NCBI RefSeq assembly: GCF_003130255.1
Contig: NZ_NRCN01000001.1
Coordinates: forward strand, 1,544,501-1,608,500
Length of the DNA: 64,000 bases
Reading direction: 5' to 3'
Source: Aggregatibacter kilianii
Lineage (GTDB): Bacteria > Pseudomonadota > Gammaproteobacteria > Enterobacterales > Pasteurellaceae
The translations under genes were made by a program, and so were the position numbers. Below, piece by piece: positions 28,605 through 40,641 of this stretch (positions are counted from its first letter, which is position 1; each line of letters begins with the position of its first letter). Under the pieces are notes generated by a model. It searched no databases and had not been told where the DNA came from. It saw only the letters and a program-made list of their open reading frames with translations.

Positions 28605-29984
28605 ATGATTACATTATCTCTTTCTCAACTTGCTTCTATTTTAGATGCTCAATTACTTGGCGACGGCGCACTGACGGTAGAAAACGTCAGCACTGACAGC
28701 CGCCAATCTATCTCGAAAGGTTTATTCTTTGCCTTAAAAGGCGAACATTTTGATGCCCATCATTATTTAGATAAAGCTGCTGAACAAGGTTGTATTGCCG
28801 CCGTAGTGGAAGGCCAAACAAACGCTTCGATCGCGCAGTTAGTGGTAAAAGACACCTGTTTGGCGCTCGGACAACTTGCCAAATGGTTACGCGAAAAGAT
28901 TAATCCGAAAACCGTTGCTATGACAGGCTCTTCCGGCAAGACCACCGTAAAAGAAATGACGGCCGCCATTTTGCAGCAAAGTGCGGTGGATTTTGACGAT
29001 GTTTTATTTACCCACGGCAACTTCAACAATGACATCGGCGTGCCACTCACATTATTACGCTTAACGGAACAACATAAATTTGCTGTCATTGAACTTGGCG
29101 CGAATCATATCGGTGAAATTGCTTATACCACCGCCTTGGCGCAACCTGATGTCGCGTTGGTGAATAACGTGGCGGCTGCACATTTGGAAGGATTTGGTTC
29201 TCTTGATGGCGTAGCAACCGCCAAAGGCGAAATTTACCGTGGACTAACCTCAAACGGCACTGCAATTATTAATCTCGCCCATAATTATCAACAAAAATGG
29301 CAGGCGGAAATCGGTGACCATTCGGTGCAATATTTTGCTTACGATAATCCGCAAGCCGATTATTATGCCGAAAACATTGTATTTTCCGAGCAGGGTGCTT
29401 CTTTTCTTTTACATACGCCAAAAGGCAGTATTCAAATTCATTCTTCTTATTTGGGTGAACATAATGTCAGCAATGCCTTGGCGGCAACTGCATTGGCAAT
29501 GAATGTCGGTGCCAGTTTGCAGGATGTACAAAACGGCTTGGCGATGAAATCCCAAGTGAAAGGGCGCTTGTTCCCAATTGAGCCTTGTGAAAATCTCTTA
29601 CTCTTAGATGATACCTACAACGCTAACGTAGGCTCCATGAAATCCGCTATTTCCGTGTTGCAAAAATATCCGGCATTTCGCGTCTTTGTTGTTGGTGATA
29701 TGGCGGAATTGGGCGATAATACACAGCTTTGTCACCAAGAGGTGGCCGATTTTGCGCACGCCGCCAAATTAGATTTGGTGCTTTCTTGTGGCCATGCGTC
29801 AGAAGTGATAAGTGCGGTCAATTCGGGCAAACATTTTACGGATAAAACCGAGTTGGCAGATTATTTAATCTCGGTAATTAAACAACAATTAACAGAACAA
29901 AAAGTCGTTGTTTTAGTGAAAGGATCACGCAGTATGAAAATGGAGAATGTGATCGATTTATTGAAGGATAGTTTTCTATGTTAG
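28605..29984 (+). CDS. murF: MurF, UDP-MurNAc-pentapeptide ligase
   Basis: A 459-residue Mur ligase that joins D-Ala-D-Ala to the tripeptide precursor. ATP loop [25 protein letters not shown] and [15 protein letters not shown] are intact. It starts 7 bp after murE and overlaps mraY by 7 bp. Three USS copies lie at or near this gene. Length is typical. Confidence 0.97.
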   Translation: MITLSLSQLASILDAQLLGDGALTVENVSTDSRQSISKGLFFALKGEHFDAHHYLDKAAEQGCIAAVVEGQTNASIAQLVVKDTCLALGQLAKWLREKINPKTVAMTGSSGKTTVKEMTAAILQQSAVDFDDVLFTHGNFNNDIGVPLTLLRLTEQHKFAVIELGANHIGEIAYTTALAQPDVALVNNVAAAHLEGFGSLDGVATAKGEIYRGLTSNGTAIINLAHNYQQKWQAEIGDHSVQYFAYDNPQADYYAENIVFSEQGASFLLHTPKGSIQIHSSYLGEHNVSNALAATALAMNVGASLQDVQNGLAMKSQVKGRLFPIEPCENLLLLDDTYNANVGSMKSAISVLQKYPAFRVFVVGDMAELGDNTQLCHQEVADFAHAAKLDLVLSCGHASEVISAVNSGKHFTDKTELADYLISVIKQQLTEQKVVVLVKGSRSMKMENVIDLLKDSFLC

Positions 29985-31063
29985 TTTGGATTGCAGAATT
30001 TTTAACCAAATATTATTCTAATTTTCACGTTATTTCTTACATCACCGTGCGCGCTATTTTGGCGTTATTAACGGCACTTTTGCTTTCTTTGTGGATTGGT
30101 CCCAAGGTGATTCGTCGCCTGCAAATGTTGAAATTTGGCCAGGTTGTACGTAATGACGGGCCGGAAAGCCATTTCGCGAAAACAGGTACGCCAACTATGG
30201 GCGGCGTGATGATTTTATTCGCCATCGGCGTCAGCACGTTGTTATGGGCGGATTTGGCAAATCCATACATTTGGTTTAGTTTATTCGTATTATTCGGTTA
30301 CGGCACCGTGGGTTTTGTGGATGATTACCGCAAAATTACCCGTAAAAACACGGATGGCTTAGTGGCTCGTTGGAAATATTTTTGGTTGTCCGTGGTGGCA
30401 TTAGTGGCGATTTTCGGGATGTACGCCATGGGCAAAGATACGGACGCAACCCGTTTGGTGGTGCCATTCTTTAAAGAATTTATGCCGCAACTTGGTGTCT
30501 TTTATATTGTGTTATCGTATTTCGTGATCGTGGGATCCAGTAATGCGGTGAATTTCACCGATGGTTTAGATGGTCTGGCTATTATGCCGACAGTGTTAGT
30601 TGCCGGCGCATTTGCTTTGGTGGCATGGGCAACCGGTAACGTCAACTTCGCCGAATATTTACACATTCCGTATATTAAATTTAGTGCCGAATTAGTCGTA
30701 TTCTGTACCGCCATTGTGGGGGCCGGCTTAGGGTTCTTATGGTTTAACACTTATCCTGCGCAAGTCTTTATGGGCGATGTGGGCTCGTTGGCTTTAGGTG
30801 GCGCTTTAGGCGTGATTGCCGTGTTGGTGCGCCAGGAATTTTTATTGCTCATCATGGGTGGGGTGTTTGTGATGGAAACCCTATCGGTCATTCTTCAAGT
30901 GGGCTCCTATAAATTACGCAACAAACAACGCATTTTTTTAATGGCGCCGATTCATCATCATTTTGAGAAAAAAGGCTGGCCGGAACCGCGTGTTATTGTG
31001 CGCTTTTGGATCATTTCATTAATGCTCGTATTAATCGGTTTGGTCACCTTAAAACTGCGTTAA
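29978..31063 (+). CDS. mraY: MraY, phospho-MurNAc-pentapeptide translocase
   Basis: A 361-residue inner-membrane enzyme with about ten membrane segments; it transfers phospho-MurNAc-pentapeptide to undecaprenyl phosphate to make lipid I. Catalytic motifs [26 protein letters not shown] and the C-terminal [13 protein letters not shown] loop are intact. The ATG lies inside the end of murF. Length matches the family (360). Confidence 0.97.
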   Translation: MLVWIAEFLTKYYSNFHVISYITVRAILALLTALLLSLWIGPKVIRRLQMLKFGQVVRNDGPESHFAKTGTPTMGGVMILFAIGVSTLLWADLANPYIWFSLFVLFGYGTVGFVDDYRKITRKNTDGLVARWKYFWLSVVALVAIFGMYAMGKDTDATRLVVPFFKEFMPQLGVFYIVLSYFVIVGSSNAVNFTDGLDGLAIMPTVLVAGAFALVAWATGNVNFAEYLHIPYIKFSAELVVFCTAIVGAGLGFLWFNTYPAQVFMGDVGSLALGGALGVIAVLVRQEFLLLIMGGVFVMETLSVILQVGSYKLRNKQRIFLMAPIHHHFEKKGWPEPRVIVRFWIISLMLVLIGLVTLKLR

Positions 31064-31102
31064 GCCGAATCAAAGAGCGGTCGTTTTTGAGAGAGAATTT
31101 CA

Positions 31103-32419
31103 ATGCAATATCAAAATAAAAAAGTCACCGTGATCGGTTTAGGCAAGACGGGATTGTCTTGTGTGGATTTTTTACGTGCCAAACAGGCGGATGTACGAGT
31201 GATTGATACCCGCCAACAGCCGGCAGGTGCCGATCAATTAAGCAAAGAAATTTCGTTGCATACGGGTAGCTTAAATCAACAATGGCTGTTGGAAAGTGAT
31301 TTGATTGTTATCAGCCCGGGGCTTGCGGTAAAAACACCTGAAATTCAGACCGCACTTCAAGCGGGCGTTGAAGTGGTGGGTGACATTGAATTATTCTGCC
31401 GTGAAGCGGATAAACCGATCGTGGCGATTACCGGTTCGAACGGCAAAAGTACTGTGACCACATTAGTCGCGGAGATGGCGAAAGCCGGCGGGTTAAGTGT
31501 GGGGATGGGGGGGAACATCGGCATTCCGGCGCTTTCTTTGTTAAATCAACAACATGATTTGTATGTGTTGGAGCTTTCCAGTTTTCAATTAGAAACCACT
31601 TATTCTCTCAAAGCTGTGGCAGCAACAGTGTTAAATGTCACCGAAGATCACATGAACCGCTATGTCGATTTACAGGATTATCGCCACGCCAAACTCAAAA
31701 TTTATGATAATTGTCAAACTGCCGTCATTAACGGGGAAGACGCTTTAACGTTGCCGACAACACAATGCCCGCAACAACAAGTCTCTTTTGCGCAAAATAA
31801 CGCGGATTATTGGTTAAAAACCGATGGACACCACACTTATTTAATGGCGCGTAATGAGTCCATTTTGACCATTGATGAAATGAAACTAAGCGGACGTCAT
31901 AATTATATGAATGCCTTGGCCGCTATAGCTTTGGCACAGGCCGCGGGCATAAATTTATCGGGAATTCAGACCGCACTTCGTGAGTTTGGCGGATTGGAGC
32001 ATCGTTTTCAATTGGCGCACATGGCAGATGGTGTACGTTGGATTAACGATTCTAAAGCGACCAATGTGGGAAGCACTGTTGCGGCCTTAACCGGTTTACA
32101 GGTGAAGGGAAAATTGCATTTATTGCTCGGTGGTGACGGCAAAGGCGCAGATTTTTCCGAATTGGCTGTATTAATTAATCAACCGCATATTTTTTGTTAT
32201 TGCTTTGGGCAGGATGGCAAACAGTTAGCTGCACTTTCGCCACAAAGCCAATTATTTGACACCATGGAACAGGCCATTGCGGCAATTCGTCCGCAATTAC
32301 AAGCAGGAGACATGGTGTTGTTATCTCCGGCGTGCGCCAGCTTGGATCAATTCCCTTGTTTTGAAGCGCGTGGCGATGAATTTACGCGTTTAGCGCAATT
32401 AAGCTCGTCGTTAGATTAG
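31103..32419 (+). CDS. murD: MurD, UDP-MurNAc-alanine:D-glutamate ligase
   Basis: A 438-residue Mur ligase adding D-glutamate to UDP-MurNAc-L-Ala. The N-terminal Rossmann motif [18 protein letters not shown] loop [12 protein letters not shown] and C-terminal [20 protein letters not shown] are typical. It sits 39 bp after mraY with a GAGAG ribosome site. Two reverse-oriented USS copies are in the coding sequence. Confidence 0.97.
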   Translation: MQYQNKKVTVIGLGKTGLSCVDFLRAKQADVRVIDTRQQPAGADQLSKEISLHTGSLNQQWLLESDLIVISPGLAVKTPEIQTALQAGVEVVGDIELFCREADKPIVAITGSNGKSTVTTLVAEMAKAGGLSVGMGGNIGIPALSLLNQQHDLYVLELSSFQLETTYSLKAVAATVLNVTEDHMNRYVDLQDYRHAKLKIYDNCQTAVINGEDALTLPTTQCPQQQVSFAQNNADYWLKTDGHHTYLMARNESILTIDEMKLSGRHNYMNALAAIALAQAAGINLSGIQTALREFGGLEHRFQLAHMADGVRWINDSKATNVGSTVAALTGLQVKGKLHLLLGGDGKGADFSELAVLINQPHIFCYCFGQDGKQLAALSPQSQLFDTMEQAIAAIRPQLQAGDMVLLSPACASLDQFPCFEARGDEFTRLAQLSSSLD

Positions 32420-32437
32420 GGCAAATTAGGAAAATAC

Positions 32438-33628
32438 ATGGGATTTTGGGATAAGTTTAAAGAGAGTAGCTTACAAGCAACCACGGTCACACCAAGTAGT
32501 TTGTTGTATGATCGTACGTTGCTTTGGCTGTATTTAGTATTACTATTAATCGGTTTATTGGCAGTGTCGTCCGCATCCATTCCGGTGGGAACCCGTTTGT
32601 ATAGTGATGCTTTTTATTTTGCCAAGCGAGATGTGGTTTACATTGTCCTTTCCTGTATCACCTGTTATTTCACCTTACAAATTTCCATGGAAAAATGGGA
32701 GAAATGGCACGTGAGATTATTTTGCATTGCGTTGATTTTGCTTGTCCTTGTGATGATCCCCGGTATTGGTCGTGAAGTTAATGGTGCGCGCCGTTGGATT
32801 CCCATGGGATTGTTTAATTTCCAACCTGCAGAATTTGCCAAATTAGCGTTAACCTGTTTTCTTGCCAGTTATTTCACCCGTCGCTACGACGAAGTACGCA
32901 GTCGTAAATTAAGTGCATTTAAGCCTTTTATGGTAATGGGATTAATGGGGTGTTTCCTTTTAGTACAACCTGACTTGGGTAGTACTGTCGTATTATTTAT
33001 CATCACTTTTGGTTTATTATTTATCGTTGGCGCCAACTTCTGGCAGTTCATCGGTTTAATTGGTGTCGGCGTGTTGATGTTTGTCTGGTTGGTTCTGTCT
33101 TCCGCTTATCGTCTGAAACGTATCACCGGTTTTATGGATCCGTTTAAGGACCCTTACGGTACAGGCTTTCAATTATCCAACTCCCTTATGGCATTCGGAC
33201 GTGGCGGCTTTTTTGGCGAAGGGTTAGGCAATTCCGTGTTGAAACTGGAATATTTGCCGGAAGCGCATACTGACTTCGTGATGGCAATTGTAGGCGAAGA
33301 GTTTGGTTTTTTTGGCATTTTTATCATCATTATTTTACTCGGCTTATTAGTCTTCCGCGCCATGAAAATCGGGCGTGAATCTTTAATTTTGGAACAGCGC
33401 TTCAAAGGCTTTTTAGCCTTCGGTATCAGTTTTTGGATTTTCTTTCAAGGTTTCGTCAATCTAGGTATGGCACTGGGGATGTTACCAACCAAAGGTTTGA
33501 CTTTTCCGCTCATCAGTTACGGTGGTTCCAGTATTATCATTATGTCCATCACTGTCGGAATGTTGCTACGCATTGATCATGAAAACCGCTTAATGCGTGG
33601 TGGTCAAGCACGATTGCGGGATGATTAA
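32438..33628 (+). CDS. ftsW: FtsW, septal peptidoglycan glycosyltransferase (SEDS)
   Basis: A 396-residue SEDS protein with about ten membrane segments. Signature FMDPFKDPYGTGFQLSNSL and LPEAHTDFVMAIVGEEFGF, and C-terminal LPTKGLTFPLISYGGSS, are intact. FtsW polymerises lipid II at the septum with FtsI. Eighteen bases separate it from murD. A USS follows the stop, between ftsW and murG. Confidence 0.97.
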   Translation: MGFWDKFKESSLQATTVTPSSLLYDRTLLWLYLVLLLIGLLAVSSASIPVGTRLYSDAFYFAKRDVVYIVLSCITCYFTLQISMEKWEKWHVRLFCIALILLVLVMIPGIGREVNGARRWIPMGLFNFQPAEFAKLALTCFLASYFTRRYDEVRSRKLSAFKPFMVMGLMGCFLLVQPDLGSTVVLFIITFGLLFIVGANFWQFIGLIGVGVLMFVWLVLSSAYRLKRITGFMDPFKDPYGTGFQLSNSLMAFGRGGFFGEGLGNSVLKLEYLPEAHTDFVMAIVGEEFGFFGIFIIIILLGLLVFRAMKIGRESLILEQRFKGFLAFGISFWIFFQGFVNLGMALGMLPTKGLTFPLISYGGSSIIIMSITVGMLLRIDHENRLMRGGQARLRDD

Positions 33629-33667
33629 AAAGTGCGGTCGTTTTTTTAGTGTTTTTAGAGAAAAGAT

Positions 33668-34732
33668 ATGGGTAAAAAATTATTAGTGATGGCAGGCGGA
33701 ACAGGTGGACATGTTTTTCCTGCCATTGCCGTTGCACAAGAACTACAACAACACGGCTGGGAAATCCGTTGGTTAGGCACCAAAGATCGCATGGAAGCCC
33801 AACTCGTGCCAAAACACGGTATTCCCATTGAATTTATCCAAATTTCAGGTTTGCGTGGCAAAGGCATCAAGAGTTTATTATTCGCGCCTTTTGTGATTTT
33901 ACGTGCGGTGTGTCAGGCGCGCCGAATCATCAAACAATATCAACCTAACGCCGTATTAGGCATGGGAGGGTATGTATCCGGACCGGGAGGCATTGCGGCA
34001 AAACTTTGTGGCGTGCCGGTAGTCTTACATGAACAAAATGCTATTGCGGGACTAACCAACCACTGGTTGTCAAAAATTGCAACTCGTGTATTACAGGCAT
34101 TTCCAAATGCTTTTCCTGATGCTGAAGTCGTGGGCAATCCGGTGCGTCGTGATTTATTCCAAACAGCAACACCGGAAGTGCGTTTTGCAGAGCGTGATAA
34201 AACCTTGCGCATTTTAGTGGTAGGCGGTAGTCAAGGCGCGCGTGTGTTAAATCAAACCGTACCGCAAGTTGCCGCGAAATTAACGGCACAGGGTTATGAT
34301 ATTCATGTGCGTCATCAAGTGGGCAAAGGCAATTTAGCGGGGATTGAAGAGATTTATCGGGCAAACGGCAATGGTGCCGCAACGGAATTTATTGATGATA
34401 TGGCTGAGGCCTATGCGTGGGCGGATTTAGTGATTTGCCGCTCAGGTGCGTTAACGGTATGTGAACTGGCAGCAGTAGGTACACCGGCAATTTTTGTGCC
34501 GTTTCAGCATAAAGATCGTCAGCAATTTCTGAATGCCAAATATTTGGCCGATGCAGGTGCTGCGCTGATTATTGAGCAGCCGGAATTTACCGAAGAACGT
34601 CTATTACAAGCATTAACGCCTTTGTTGGCAGAGCGTGAAAAATTACTCACCATGGCATTAAATGCCCAAAAAATGGCAACACCACTATCAGCCAAACGGG
34701 TTGCCGATGTGATCGAAGACGTAGCGAATTAA
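33668..34732 (+). CDS. murG: MurG, lipid II synthase
   Basis: A 354-residue GT-B glycosyltransferase adding GlcNAc to lipid I. The N-terminal [14 protein letters not shown] glycine loop, [26 protein letters not shown] and the UDP-GlcNAc site [15 protein letters not shown] are intact. It is a peripheral inner-membrane enzyme. The start lies 39 bp after ftsW, past a USS, and the USS before murC directly follows its stop. Confidence 0.97.
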   Translation: MGKKLLVMAGGTGGHVFPAIAVAQELQQHGWEIRWLGTKDRMEAQLVPKHGIPIEFIQISGLRGKGIKSLLFAPFVILRAVCQARRIIKQYQPNAVLGMGGYVSGPGGIAAKLCGVPVVLHEQNAIAGLTNHWLSKIATRVLQAFPNAFPDAEVVGNPVRRDLFQTATPEVRFAERDKTLRILVVGGSQGARVLNQTVPQVAAKLTAQGYDIHVRHQVGKGNLAGIEEIYRANGNGAATEFIDDMAEAYAWADLVICRSGALTVCELAAVGTPAIFVPFQHKDRQQFLNAKYLADAGAALIIEQPEFTEERLLQALTPLLAEREKLLTMALNAQKMATPLSAKRVADVIEDVAN

Positions 34733-34793
34733 ACGAAAAGTGCGGTCGTTTTTTCAAATGTTTTTTAACGGCCGAGTAAAAGGGAAAATATCA

Positions 34794-36224
34794 ATGGACA
34801 ATTATCATCAACAGATTAGAAACATCATTCCGGAAATGCGCCGTGTGAAACAAATTCATTTTATCGGTATTGGTGGCGCGGGAATGTGCGGTATCGCGGA
34901 AATTTTATTGAACGAAGGGTATTGCATTTCCGGCTCGGATATTGCTGAAAGCGCCGTGACTCAGCGTTTGACTAAAGCCGGTGCGAAGGTGTTTATTGGA
35001 CATAGCGCAGAAAATATTATTGGCGCCAGCGTGGTGGTGATTTCTTCCGCGATTCATGGGGATAACCCGGAAGTGATGGCTGCCAAAAAAGCCCGCATTC
35101 CGGTAATCCAACGTGCCCAAATGTTGGCCGAATTAATGCGTTTTCGTCACGGGATCGCTGTTGCCGGTACCCATGGTAAAACGACCACTACGGCGATGGT
35201 GTCTATGATTTATGCTCAAGCCGGGTTGGATCCAACCTTTGTTAATGGCGGCTTGGTAAAGTCGGCGGGAACTAACGCTCATTTGGGCTGTAGTCGTTAT
35301 TTAATCGCTGAAGCGGATGAAAGCGATGCTTCTTTCTTGCACTTGCAACCGATGATTTCTATTGTGACCAATATTGAGCCGGATCATATGGATACCTATC
35401 ACGGTGATTTTGATGAAATGAAGCAAACCTATGTGAATTTCTTACATAATTTGCCATTTTATGGTTTGGCTGTGTTGTGTGCCGATGATGCCGATTTAAT
35501 GGGTTTGGTGCCGCAAGTCGGGCGTCAGGTGATTACTTATGGTTTCAGCGAGAACGCTGATTATCGTATTGAAGATTATCAACAAACCGGTTTCCAAGGG
35601 CATTACACAGTGATTTGTCCGAATGGCGAACGCATTGATGTACTATTAAATGTGCCTGGACGCCATAATGCCTTAAATGCCACAGCAGCGTTAGTGGTGG
35701 CGAAAGAAGAAGGCATTAAAAACGAAGCGATTTTAGCCGCATTGGCGAATTTCCAAGGAGCAGGGCGTCGTTTCGATCAGTTAGGTCAATTTATCCGTCC
35801 GAACGGTAAAGTAATGTTGGTGGACGATTATGGTCACCATCCGACCGAGGTTGGTGTGACTATTCAGGCAGCACGCCAAGGTTGGGAAAATAAGCGCGTT
35901 GTGATGATTTTCCAACCACATCGTTATTCTCGTACTAGGGATTTATTTGATGATTTTGTGCAAGTGTTGTCACAAGTCGATGCCTTAATTATGTTGGATG
36001 TGTACCCGGCAGGTGAGTCGCCAATTGTAGGTGCGGACAGTAAGGCGTTGTGTCGTTCGATTCGTAATTTGGGCAAAGTGGATCCGATTTTGGTATCGGA
36101 TACGGCACAATTAGGTGACGTGCTCGATCAAATTATTCAAGATGGCGATTTAATTTTGGCGCAAGGCGCCGGTAGCGTGAGTAAACTTTCACGCCAGTTA
36201 GTAGAACGTTGGATGAAAGAATAA
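34794..36224 (+). CDS. murC: MurC, UDP-MurNAc:L-alanine ligase
   Basis: A 476-residue Mur ligase adding L-alanine to UDP-MurNAc. Start ATG 34794 follows AAAGGGA by about 9 bases; an in-frame GTG at 34740 would begin inside a USS and is rejected. [19 protein letters not shown] loop [25 protein letters not shown] and [11 protein letters not shown] are intact. Length fits H. influenzae MurC. Confidence 0.97.
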   Translation: MDNYHQQIRNIIPEMRRVKQIHFIGIGGAGMCGIAEILLNEGYCISGSDIAESAVTQRLTKAGAKVFIGHSAENIIGASVVVISSAIHGDNPEVMAAKKARIPVIQRAQMLAELMRFRHGIAVAGTHGKTTTTAMVSMIYAQAGLDPTFVNGGLVKSAGTNAHLGCSRYLIAEADESDASFLHLQPMISIVTNIEPDHMDTYHGDFDEMKQTYVNFLHNLPFYGLAVLCADDADLMGLVPQVGRQVITYGFSENADYRIEDYQQTGFQGHYTVICPNGERIDVLLNVPGRHNALNATAALVVAKEEGIKNEAILAALANFQGAGRRFDQLGQFIRPNGKVMLVDDYGHHPTEVGVTIQAARQGWENKRVVMIFQPHRYSRTRDLFDDFVQVLSQVDALIMLDVYPAGESPIVGADSKALCRSIRNLGKVDPILVSDTAQLGDVLDQIIQDGDLILAQGAGSVSKLSRQLVERWMKE

Positions 36225-36240
36225 GTAAGTGGATAACAAA

Positions 36241-37170
36241 ATGAGTAAAACATTAAAGCAAGAAAAGATTGCCGTATTACTTGGCGGTACATCGGCAGAA
36301 CGTGAGGTTTCGCTAAATTCCGGCAACGCAGTATTAGTGGCATTACGCAAACAAGGTTATGATGCCCATCCGATTGATCCAAAAATATTTCCGGTAGCGA
36401 CATTAAAAGAACAAGGGTTTGATCGCGTATTTAATATTTTGCACGGTCGCGGCGGTGAAGATGGCACCATGCAAGGATTATTGGAGCAAATTGGGCTTCC
36501 ATACACCGGTTGTGGTGTAATGGCGTCAGCGTTAACCATGGATAAAATGCGCACGAAAATGTTATGGAAAGCCTTTGGATTGCCGGTGGCTGAGATGGAA
36601 ATTGTCACTACGGAAAATAGAATAAACTTAAACCCGGTGGCTGTGGTCAAAAAGCTAGGTTTGCCGTTGATGGTTAAACCTTCTTTGGAAGGTTCTAGTG
36701 TCGGTTTAACGAAAGTGAAAGCCGTTGAAGAGTTAGAAAGTGCGGTGGATTTTGCGCTTAAATTTGATCGCACCGTACTTATCGAAGAATGGCTTGCCGG
36801 TGATGAATTCACCGTCCCGGTGTTGGATGGCGAAGTGTTGCCTTCCATTAAAATCGTGCCGGAAGGCGAGTTCTATGATTATGATGCAAAATATATTTCC
36901 GATAATACACAATATTTTTGCCCGGCCGGCTTAACTGAAGCGCGTGAGCAGGAATTACGTCGTTTGGTGAAACAGGCCTATGATGTGGTCGGGTGTCGTG
37001 GTTGGAGCCGTATTGACGTGATGGCCGATGCCGAAGGGAAGTTCCGTTTAGTGGAAGTCAACACTAACCCGGGCATGACCAGTCACAGCTTATTCCCAAA
37101 ATCTGCAGCAACCGTCGGCTATTCTTTTGAGCAACTGGTTGAGAAAATTTTAGAGTTGAGTGCGGAATGA
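36241..37170 (+). CDS. ddlB: DdlB, D-alanine:D-alanine ligase
   Basis: A 309-residue ATP-grasp enzyme making D-Ala-D-Ala for MurF. ATG 36241 ([22 protein letters not shown]) is preferred over an in-frame GTG at 36229, because it matches the family N-terminus; neither has a strong ribosome site. [30 protein letters not shown] and C-terminal [16 protein letters not shown] are intact. Its stop overlaps the ftsQ start (ATGA). Confidence 0.96.
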   Translation: MSKTLKQEKIAVLLGGTSAEREVSLNSGNAVLVALRKQGYDAHPIDPKIFPVATLKEQGFDRVFNILHGRGGEDGTMQGLLEQIGLPYTGCGVMASALTMDKMRTKMLWKAFGLPVAEMEIVTTENRINLNPVAVVKKLGLPLMVKPSLEGSSVGLTKVKAVEELESAVDFALKFDRTVLIEEWLAGDEFTVPVLDGEVLPSIKIVPEGEFYDYDAKYISDNTQYFCPAGLTEAREQELRRLVKQAYDVVGCRGWSRIDVMADAEGKFRLVEVNTNPGMTSHSLFPKSAATVGYSFEQLVEKILELSAE

Positions 37171-37934
37171 ATTTATTAAAACGCAAAGCAACACAAAATA
37201 TAAGATATGGTGAGCCAAAATCAAAAGTTTTTGTGCAAATTAAATTATTACTTGTGCTATTATGCGTTGGCATATTGTTCTATTCTTATTCAAATTGGCA
37301 AAGTTTTCTAGAAAAATTAGATAGTAAGCCTATCAGTGCATTTGCTTTAGTTGGAACACCAAGTTTTACGACTGACGCGGATGTACGCGATGCTTTGTTG
37401 AAAATGGGCGATTTAAAAGGCTTTTTCGGACAGGATGCAGATATTATTCGTGAGCAAATTGAGACAATGCCTTGGGTAAAAGGCGCTGTTGTACGAAAAA
37501 TGTGGCCGAATAAATTAAGCATTTGGGTAACGGAATATAAACCCGTTGCAATTTGGAATGAAAGTGATTTTCTCTCTGATGATGGCGTGGTTTTTCAACT
37601 GCCTATGAGTAAATTAAAAGAAACTCATCTACCCCGCTTAGCCGGCCCTGATTTCCAAAGTGAGAAAGTACTTGATGCGTGGAATAGAATTTATGCCGAT
37701 TTAAAACAAAAAGGCTTGAATTTGAAAGCTGTTGCTATTGATGCGCGTGGTGCATGGCAAGTGGTATTGGATAATGATGTGGTATTGAAACTTGGGCGTG
37801 GTGACTGGAAAACTAAACTTGATCGTTTCGTCACTATTTATCCGCAGATTGAAATTCCTGAAAATAAGAAATTATCTTACGTCGATTTGCGTTATGCTTC
37901 CGGTGCTGCGGTAGGTATGGTGGATGTTAATTAA
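37167..37934 (+). CDS. ftsQ: FtsQ, divisome assembly protein
   Basis: A 255-residue bitopic protein: a basic cytoplasmic tail (1-25), one membrane helix (about 26-45), a POTRA domain starting near [21 protein letters not shown], and a beta domain. The [20 protein letters not shown] segment is the FtsQ/DivIB signature. It recruits FtsL, FtsB and then FtsW-FtsI. Overlaps ddlB by 4 bp; ftsA follows after 22 bp. Confidence 0.95.
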   Translation: MNLLKRKATQNIRYGEPKSKVFVQIKLLLVLLCVGILFYSYSNWQSFLEKLDSKPISAFALVGTPSFTTDADVRDALLKMGDLKGFFGQDADIIREQIETMPWVKGAVVRKMWPNKLSIWVTEYKPVAIWNESDFLSDDGVVFQLPMSKLKETHLPRLAGPDFQSEKVLDAWNRIYADLKQKGLNLKAVAIDARGAWQVVLDNDVVLKLGRGDWKTKLDRFVTIYPQIEIPENKKLSYVDLRYASGAAVGMVDVN

Positions 37935-37956
37935 ATATTAATAGTGAAGTTAAAAA

Positions 37957-39237
37957 ATGTCTAAAATTGTGGAATCAAAGACTATTGTTGGATTAGAAGT
38001 TGGTACATCGAAAGTTGTTGCCGTGGTGGGGGAAGTCTTGCCTGATGGTGTGGTAAATGTGCTTGGTGTTGGCAGTTGCCCCTCGAAAGGTATTGATAAA
38101 GGGAGTATTACCGATTTAAATGCGGTGGTAACTTCTATGCAACGTGCGATTGAAGCTGCCGAATCGGTAGCTGATTGCCGTATTATGAGCGTAACCTTAG
38201 CCATTACGGGTGAGCATATTCAAAGTCTAAATGAAAATGGCTTTGTGCCGATTGCTGAAGGTGAGGTGACACAAGACGAAATTGATTCCGCTATTCATAC
38301 AGCCAGCTCGGTGAAAATGCCGGAAGGCCTGTCTTTATTACATATCATTCCACAAGAATTTGCCGTTGATAAACAAATGAATATTAAAAACCCGCTTGGT
38401 TTGCAAGGGGTGCGTTTAAAAGCGCAAACCCATTTAATTGCCTGCCACCAAGATTGGCTAAACAATTTGAAAAAAGCGGTAGAACGTTGCAAATTAAAAG
38501 TAGATAAAATTGTATTTTCCGGTTTGGCTTCAAGTTATTCCGTATTGACCGAAGATGAAAAAGATTTAGGCGTATGCCTAATCGATTTTGGTGCCGGCAC
38601 CATGGATATTATGGTGTATATTAACGGTGCATTGCGTTTTAGTAAGGTTATTCCTTATGCCGGCAATCGTGTTACCGATGATATTGCCTATGCTTGTGCT
38701 ACCTCAAGAATGGAGGCGGAAAGCATTAAGGTTAATCATGGCAGTGCATTTAGCCCACCAAAACACCATGCCGATAAAAAAATTGAAGTGTCCAGTATCG
38801 GTGGGCGCGGTCCGCGTATATTAACCCGAGATCAGCTTTCAAAAGTGACCTCTGCACGCTATAAAGAATTATTAGGTTTGGTAAAAAATGAACTACTTTA
38901 CTTAAAAGCGGACTTAGATTCTAAAAACATGAGATGTGAGCTTATTGCCGGCATTGTGATTACCGGTGGTGGTGCACAAATTGACGATTTAAGAGAATGT
39001 GCTGTCGAAGTATTTGGTGATTATGCTCAAGTGCGTATTGGGAGCCCATTAAATATTACCGGTCTAACGGATTATGTTAATAAACCGCAGTATGCAACAG
39101 TCATTGGATTATTACAATATGAACATAGTAATGAAGATGAAGGTCCAATAAATGAGGAACATTCCGGTAGCGGATTTTTAAGTGCTTGCGGTAACGTGAT
39201 GAAAAAAATTTTTAATAAAGTGCGGTCGGAATTTTGA
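37957..39237 (+). CDS. ftsA: FtsA, actin-like Z-ring tether
   Basis: A 426-residue actin-family ATPase. The phosphate-1 motif [17 protein letters not shown], phosphate-2 [15 protein letters not shown] and the adenosine motif [14 protein letters not shown] are present. The C-terminal stretch [13 protein letters not shown] fits the membrane-targeting amphipathic helix. A USS is embedded in the last codons, so it encodes part of that helix. FtsA anchors FtsZ filaments and recruits late divisome proteins. Confidence 0.96.
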   Translation: MSKIVESKTIVGLEVGTSKVVAVVGEVLPDGVVNVLGVGSCPSKGIDKGSITDLNAVVTSMQRAIEAAESVADCRIMSVTLAITGEHIQSLNENGFVPIAEGEVTQDEIDSAIHTASSVKMPEGLSLLHIIPQEFAVDKQMNIKNPLGLQGVRLKAQTHLIACHQDWLNNLKKAVERCKLKVDKIVFSGLASSYSVLTEDEKDLGVCLIDFGAGTMDIMVYINGALRFSKVIPYAGNRVTDDIAYACATSRMEAESIKVNHGSAFSPPKHHADKKIEVSSIGGRGPRILTRDQLSKVTSARYKELLGLVKNELLYLKADLDSKNMRCELIAGIVITGGGAQIDDLRECAVEVFGDYAQVRIGSPLNITGLTDYVNKPQYATVIGLLQYEHSNEDEGPINEEHSGSGFLSACGNVMKKIFNKVRSEF

Positions 39238-39284
39238 GAATTTTGATTTTTCATCTACAATATGAACAATTTGGGTTTTAATAT

Positions 39285-39305
39285 ATGCTGATAAAGTATC
39301 GGCAT
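39285..39305 (+). other. Hairpin immediately upstream of the ftsZ ribosome site
   Basis: ATGCTGATA and TATCGGCAT pair over 9 positions (one U-G wobble in RNA) with loop AAG, ending 4 bases before the GGAG ribosome site at 39310-39313. It could tune ftsZ translation. Confidence 0.45.
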
Positions 39306-39320
39306 TGACGGAGAATAAGT

Positions 39321-40598
39321 ATGTTTGAACCGGTAGATTATGATCTTGGTGAAATGAATGGAGCGTTGATTAAAGTCGTCGGCATCGGCGGTGGTGGCGG
39401 TAATGCGGTGAACCATATGGTTGCGACGATGGTTAAAGACAATATTGACGGCACCTTAGTAGATGAAACAATGATGAGTACCGATGAACACGGTAAAATC
39501 ATTTTCTACGCCATTAATACCGATGCTCAAGCATTGCGTAAAAGCCAAGTTCAACAAACTGTTCAAATTGGTGCAAACACCACCAAAGGATTGGGTGCCG
39601 GTGCAAATCCAAATGTTGGTCGTAAAGCTGCTGAAGATGACCAAGATGCTATTCGTCAGATGTTGGAAGGCGCCGATATGGTATTCATTGCTGCCGGTAT
39701 GGGTGGCGGTACAGGTACCGGGGCTGCGCCAATCGTTGCCCAAATCGCCAAAGAATTAGGCATTCTTACCGTTGCTGTAGTGACGAAGCCATTTGCATTT
39801 GAAGGTAAGAAGCGAATGATGTTTGCTGAAATGGGGATTAAAGAATTATCCAAACATGTGGATTCCCTCATTATTATTCCAAACGAGCAATTAGCGAAAG
39901 TAATGCCCAAAAATGCCACATTAATGCAGGCATTTTCTGCTGCAAATGATGTGTTGCGTAATTCTGTCACCGGTATTTCCGATATGATTACTTCTCCGGG
40001 ACTGATTAATGTGGACTTTGCCGATGTGCGTACCGTTATGTCCGAAATGGGGCAAGCAATGATCGGTTTCGGTTCTGCTATAGGTTCTCCCGGCGAAGGC
40101 CGTGCAGAAGATGCTGCTAAAATTGCAGTGAAAAGTGATTTATTGGAGCGTGTAGATTTATCCGGTGCGAAAGGTGTATTAGTCAATATTACAGCCGGTA
40201 TGGATTTAGGGCTAGCTGAATTCTATGCAGTAGGTGATACGATTAAAGCCTTTGCGTCTGAAGAGGCTACAGTGGTAATTGGTACAACCTTAATACCTGA
40301 TATGGTAGATGAAATTCGTGTAACGATTGTTGCAACAGGTATCGGTGAGCCGGAAGCACCGGAAATTCAAATTTCACCACGTCCTCAAACAACACAAACA
40401 GCACAGCCGGGTCTTCAACCTATTAATACTTCTTTCGGTGGGTTGGGAACAAGAACAACAAGTTATGGTCATACTCCACAAGATGCAAGTAATTTATCTA
40501 ACCATAACCAAGGCGCACAACCTGCGGAGAAACCGGTTCCTGCAAATGTCGATTCGCTGTTTAATGTGCGTGATTTTATGCGTAATAATGATAAATAG
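39321..40598 (+). CDS. ftsZ: FtsZ, tubulin-like division GTPase
   Basis: A 425-residue GTPase forming the Z ring. The tubulin signature GGGTGTG is at residues 128-134; the T1 loop [13 protein letters not shown] and LPNE-like IIPNEQL are intact. About 20 extra residues (near 37-58, including [14 protein letters not shown]) sit between helix H1 and strand S2 relative to E. coli; H. influenzae has a similar insert. A Gln/Asn/Thr-rich linker (about 345-410) leads to a C-terminal peptide [10 protein letters not shown], the likely FtsA/ZipA contact. Ribosome site GGAG is 7 bases upstream. Confidence 0.97.
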   Translation: MFEPVDYDLGEMNGALIKVVGIGGGGGNAVNHMVATMVKDNIDGTLVDETMMSTDEHGKIIFYAINTDAQALRKSQVQQTVQIGANTTKGLGAGANPNVGRKAAEDDQDAIRQMLEGADMVFIAAGMGGGTGTGAAPIVAQIAKELGILTVAVVTKPFAFEGKKRMMFAEMGIKELSKHVDSLIIIPNEQLAKVMPKNATLMQAFSAANDVLRNSVTGISDMITSPGLINVDFADVRTVMSEMGQAMIGFGSAIGSPGEGRAEDAAKIAVKSDLLERVDLSGAKGVLVNITAGMDLGLAEFYAVGDTIKAFASEEATVVIGTTLIPDMVDEIRVTIVATGIGEPEAPEIQISPRPQTTQTAQPGLQPINTSFGGLGTRTTSYGHTPQDASNLSNHNQGAQPAEKPVPANVDSLFNVRDFMRNNDK

Positions 40599-40641
40599 AG
40601 AGAATTATCTTGTTGTATAGCAATGAGTTAAGAGAACAATT

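Noticed and set aside
34740-34793. GTG start giving MurC 18 extra residues
   Set aside because: The GTG is part of a USS and the extension lacks similarity to MurC.
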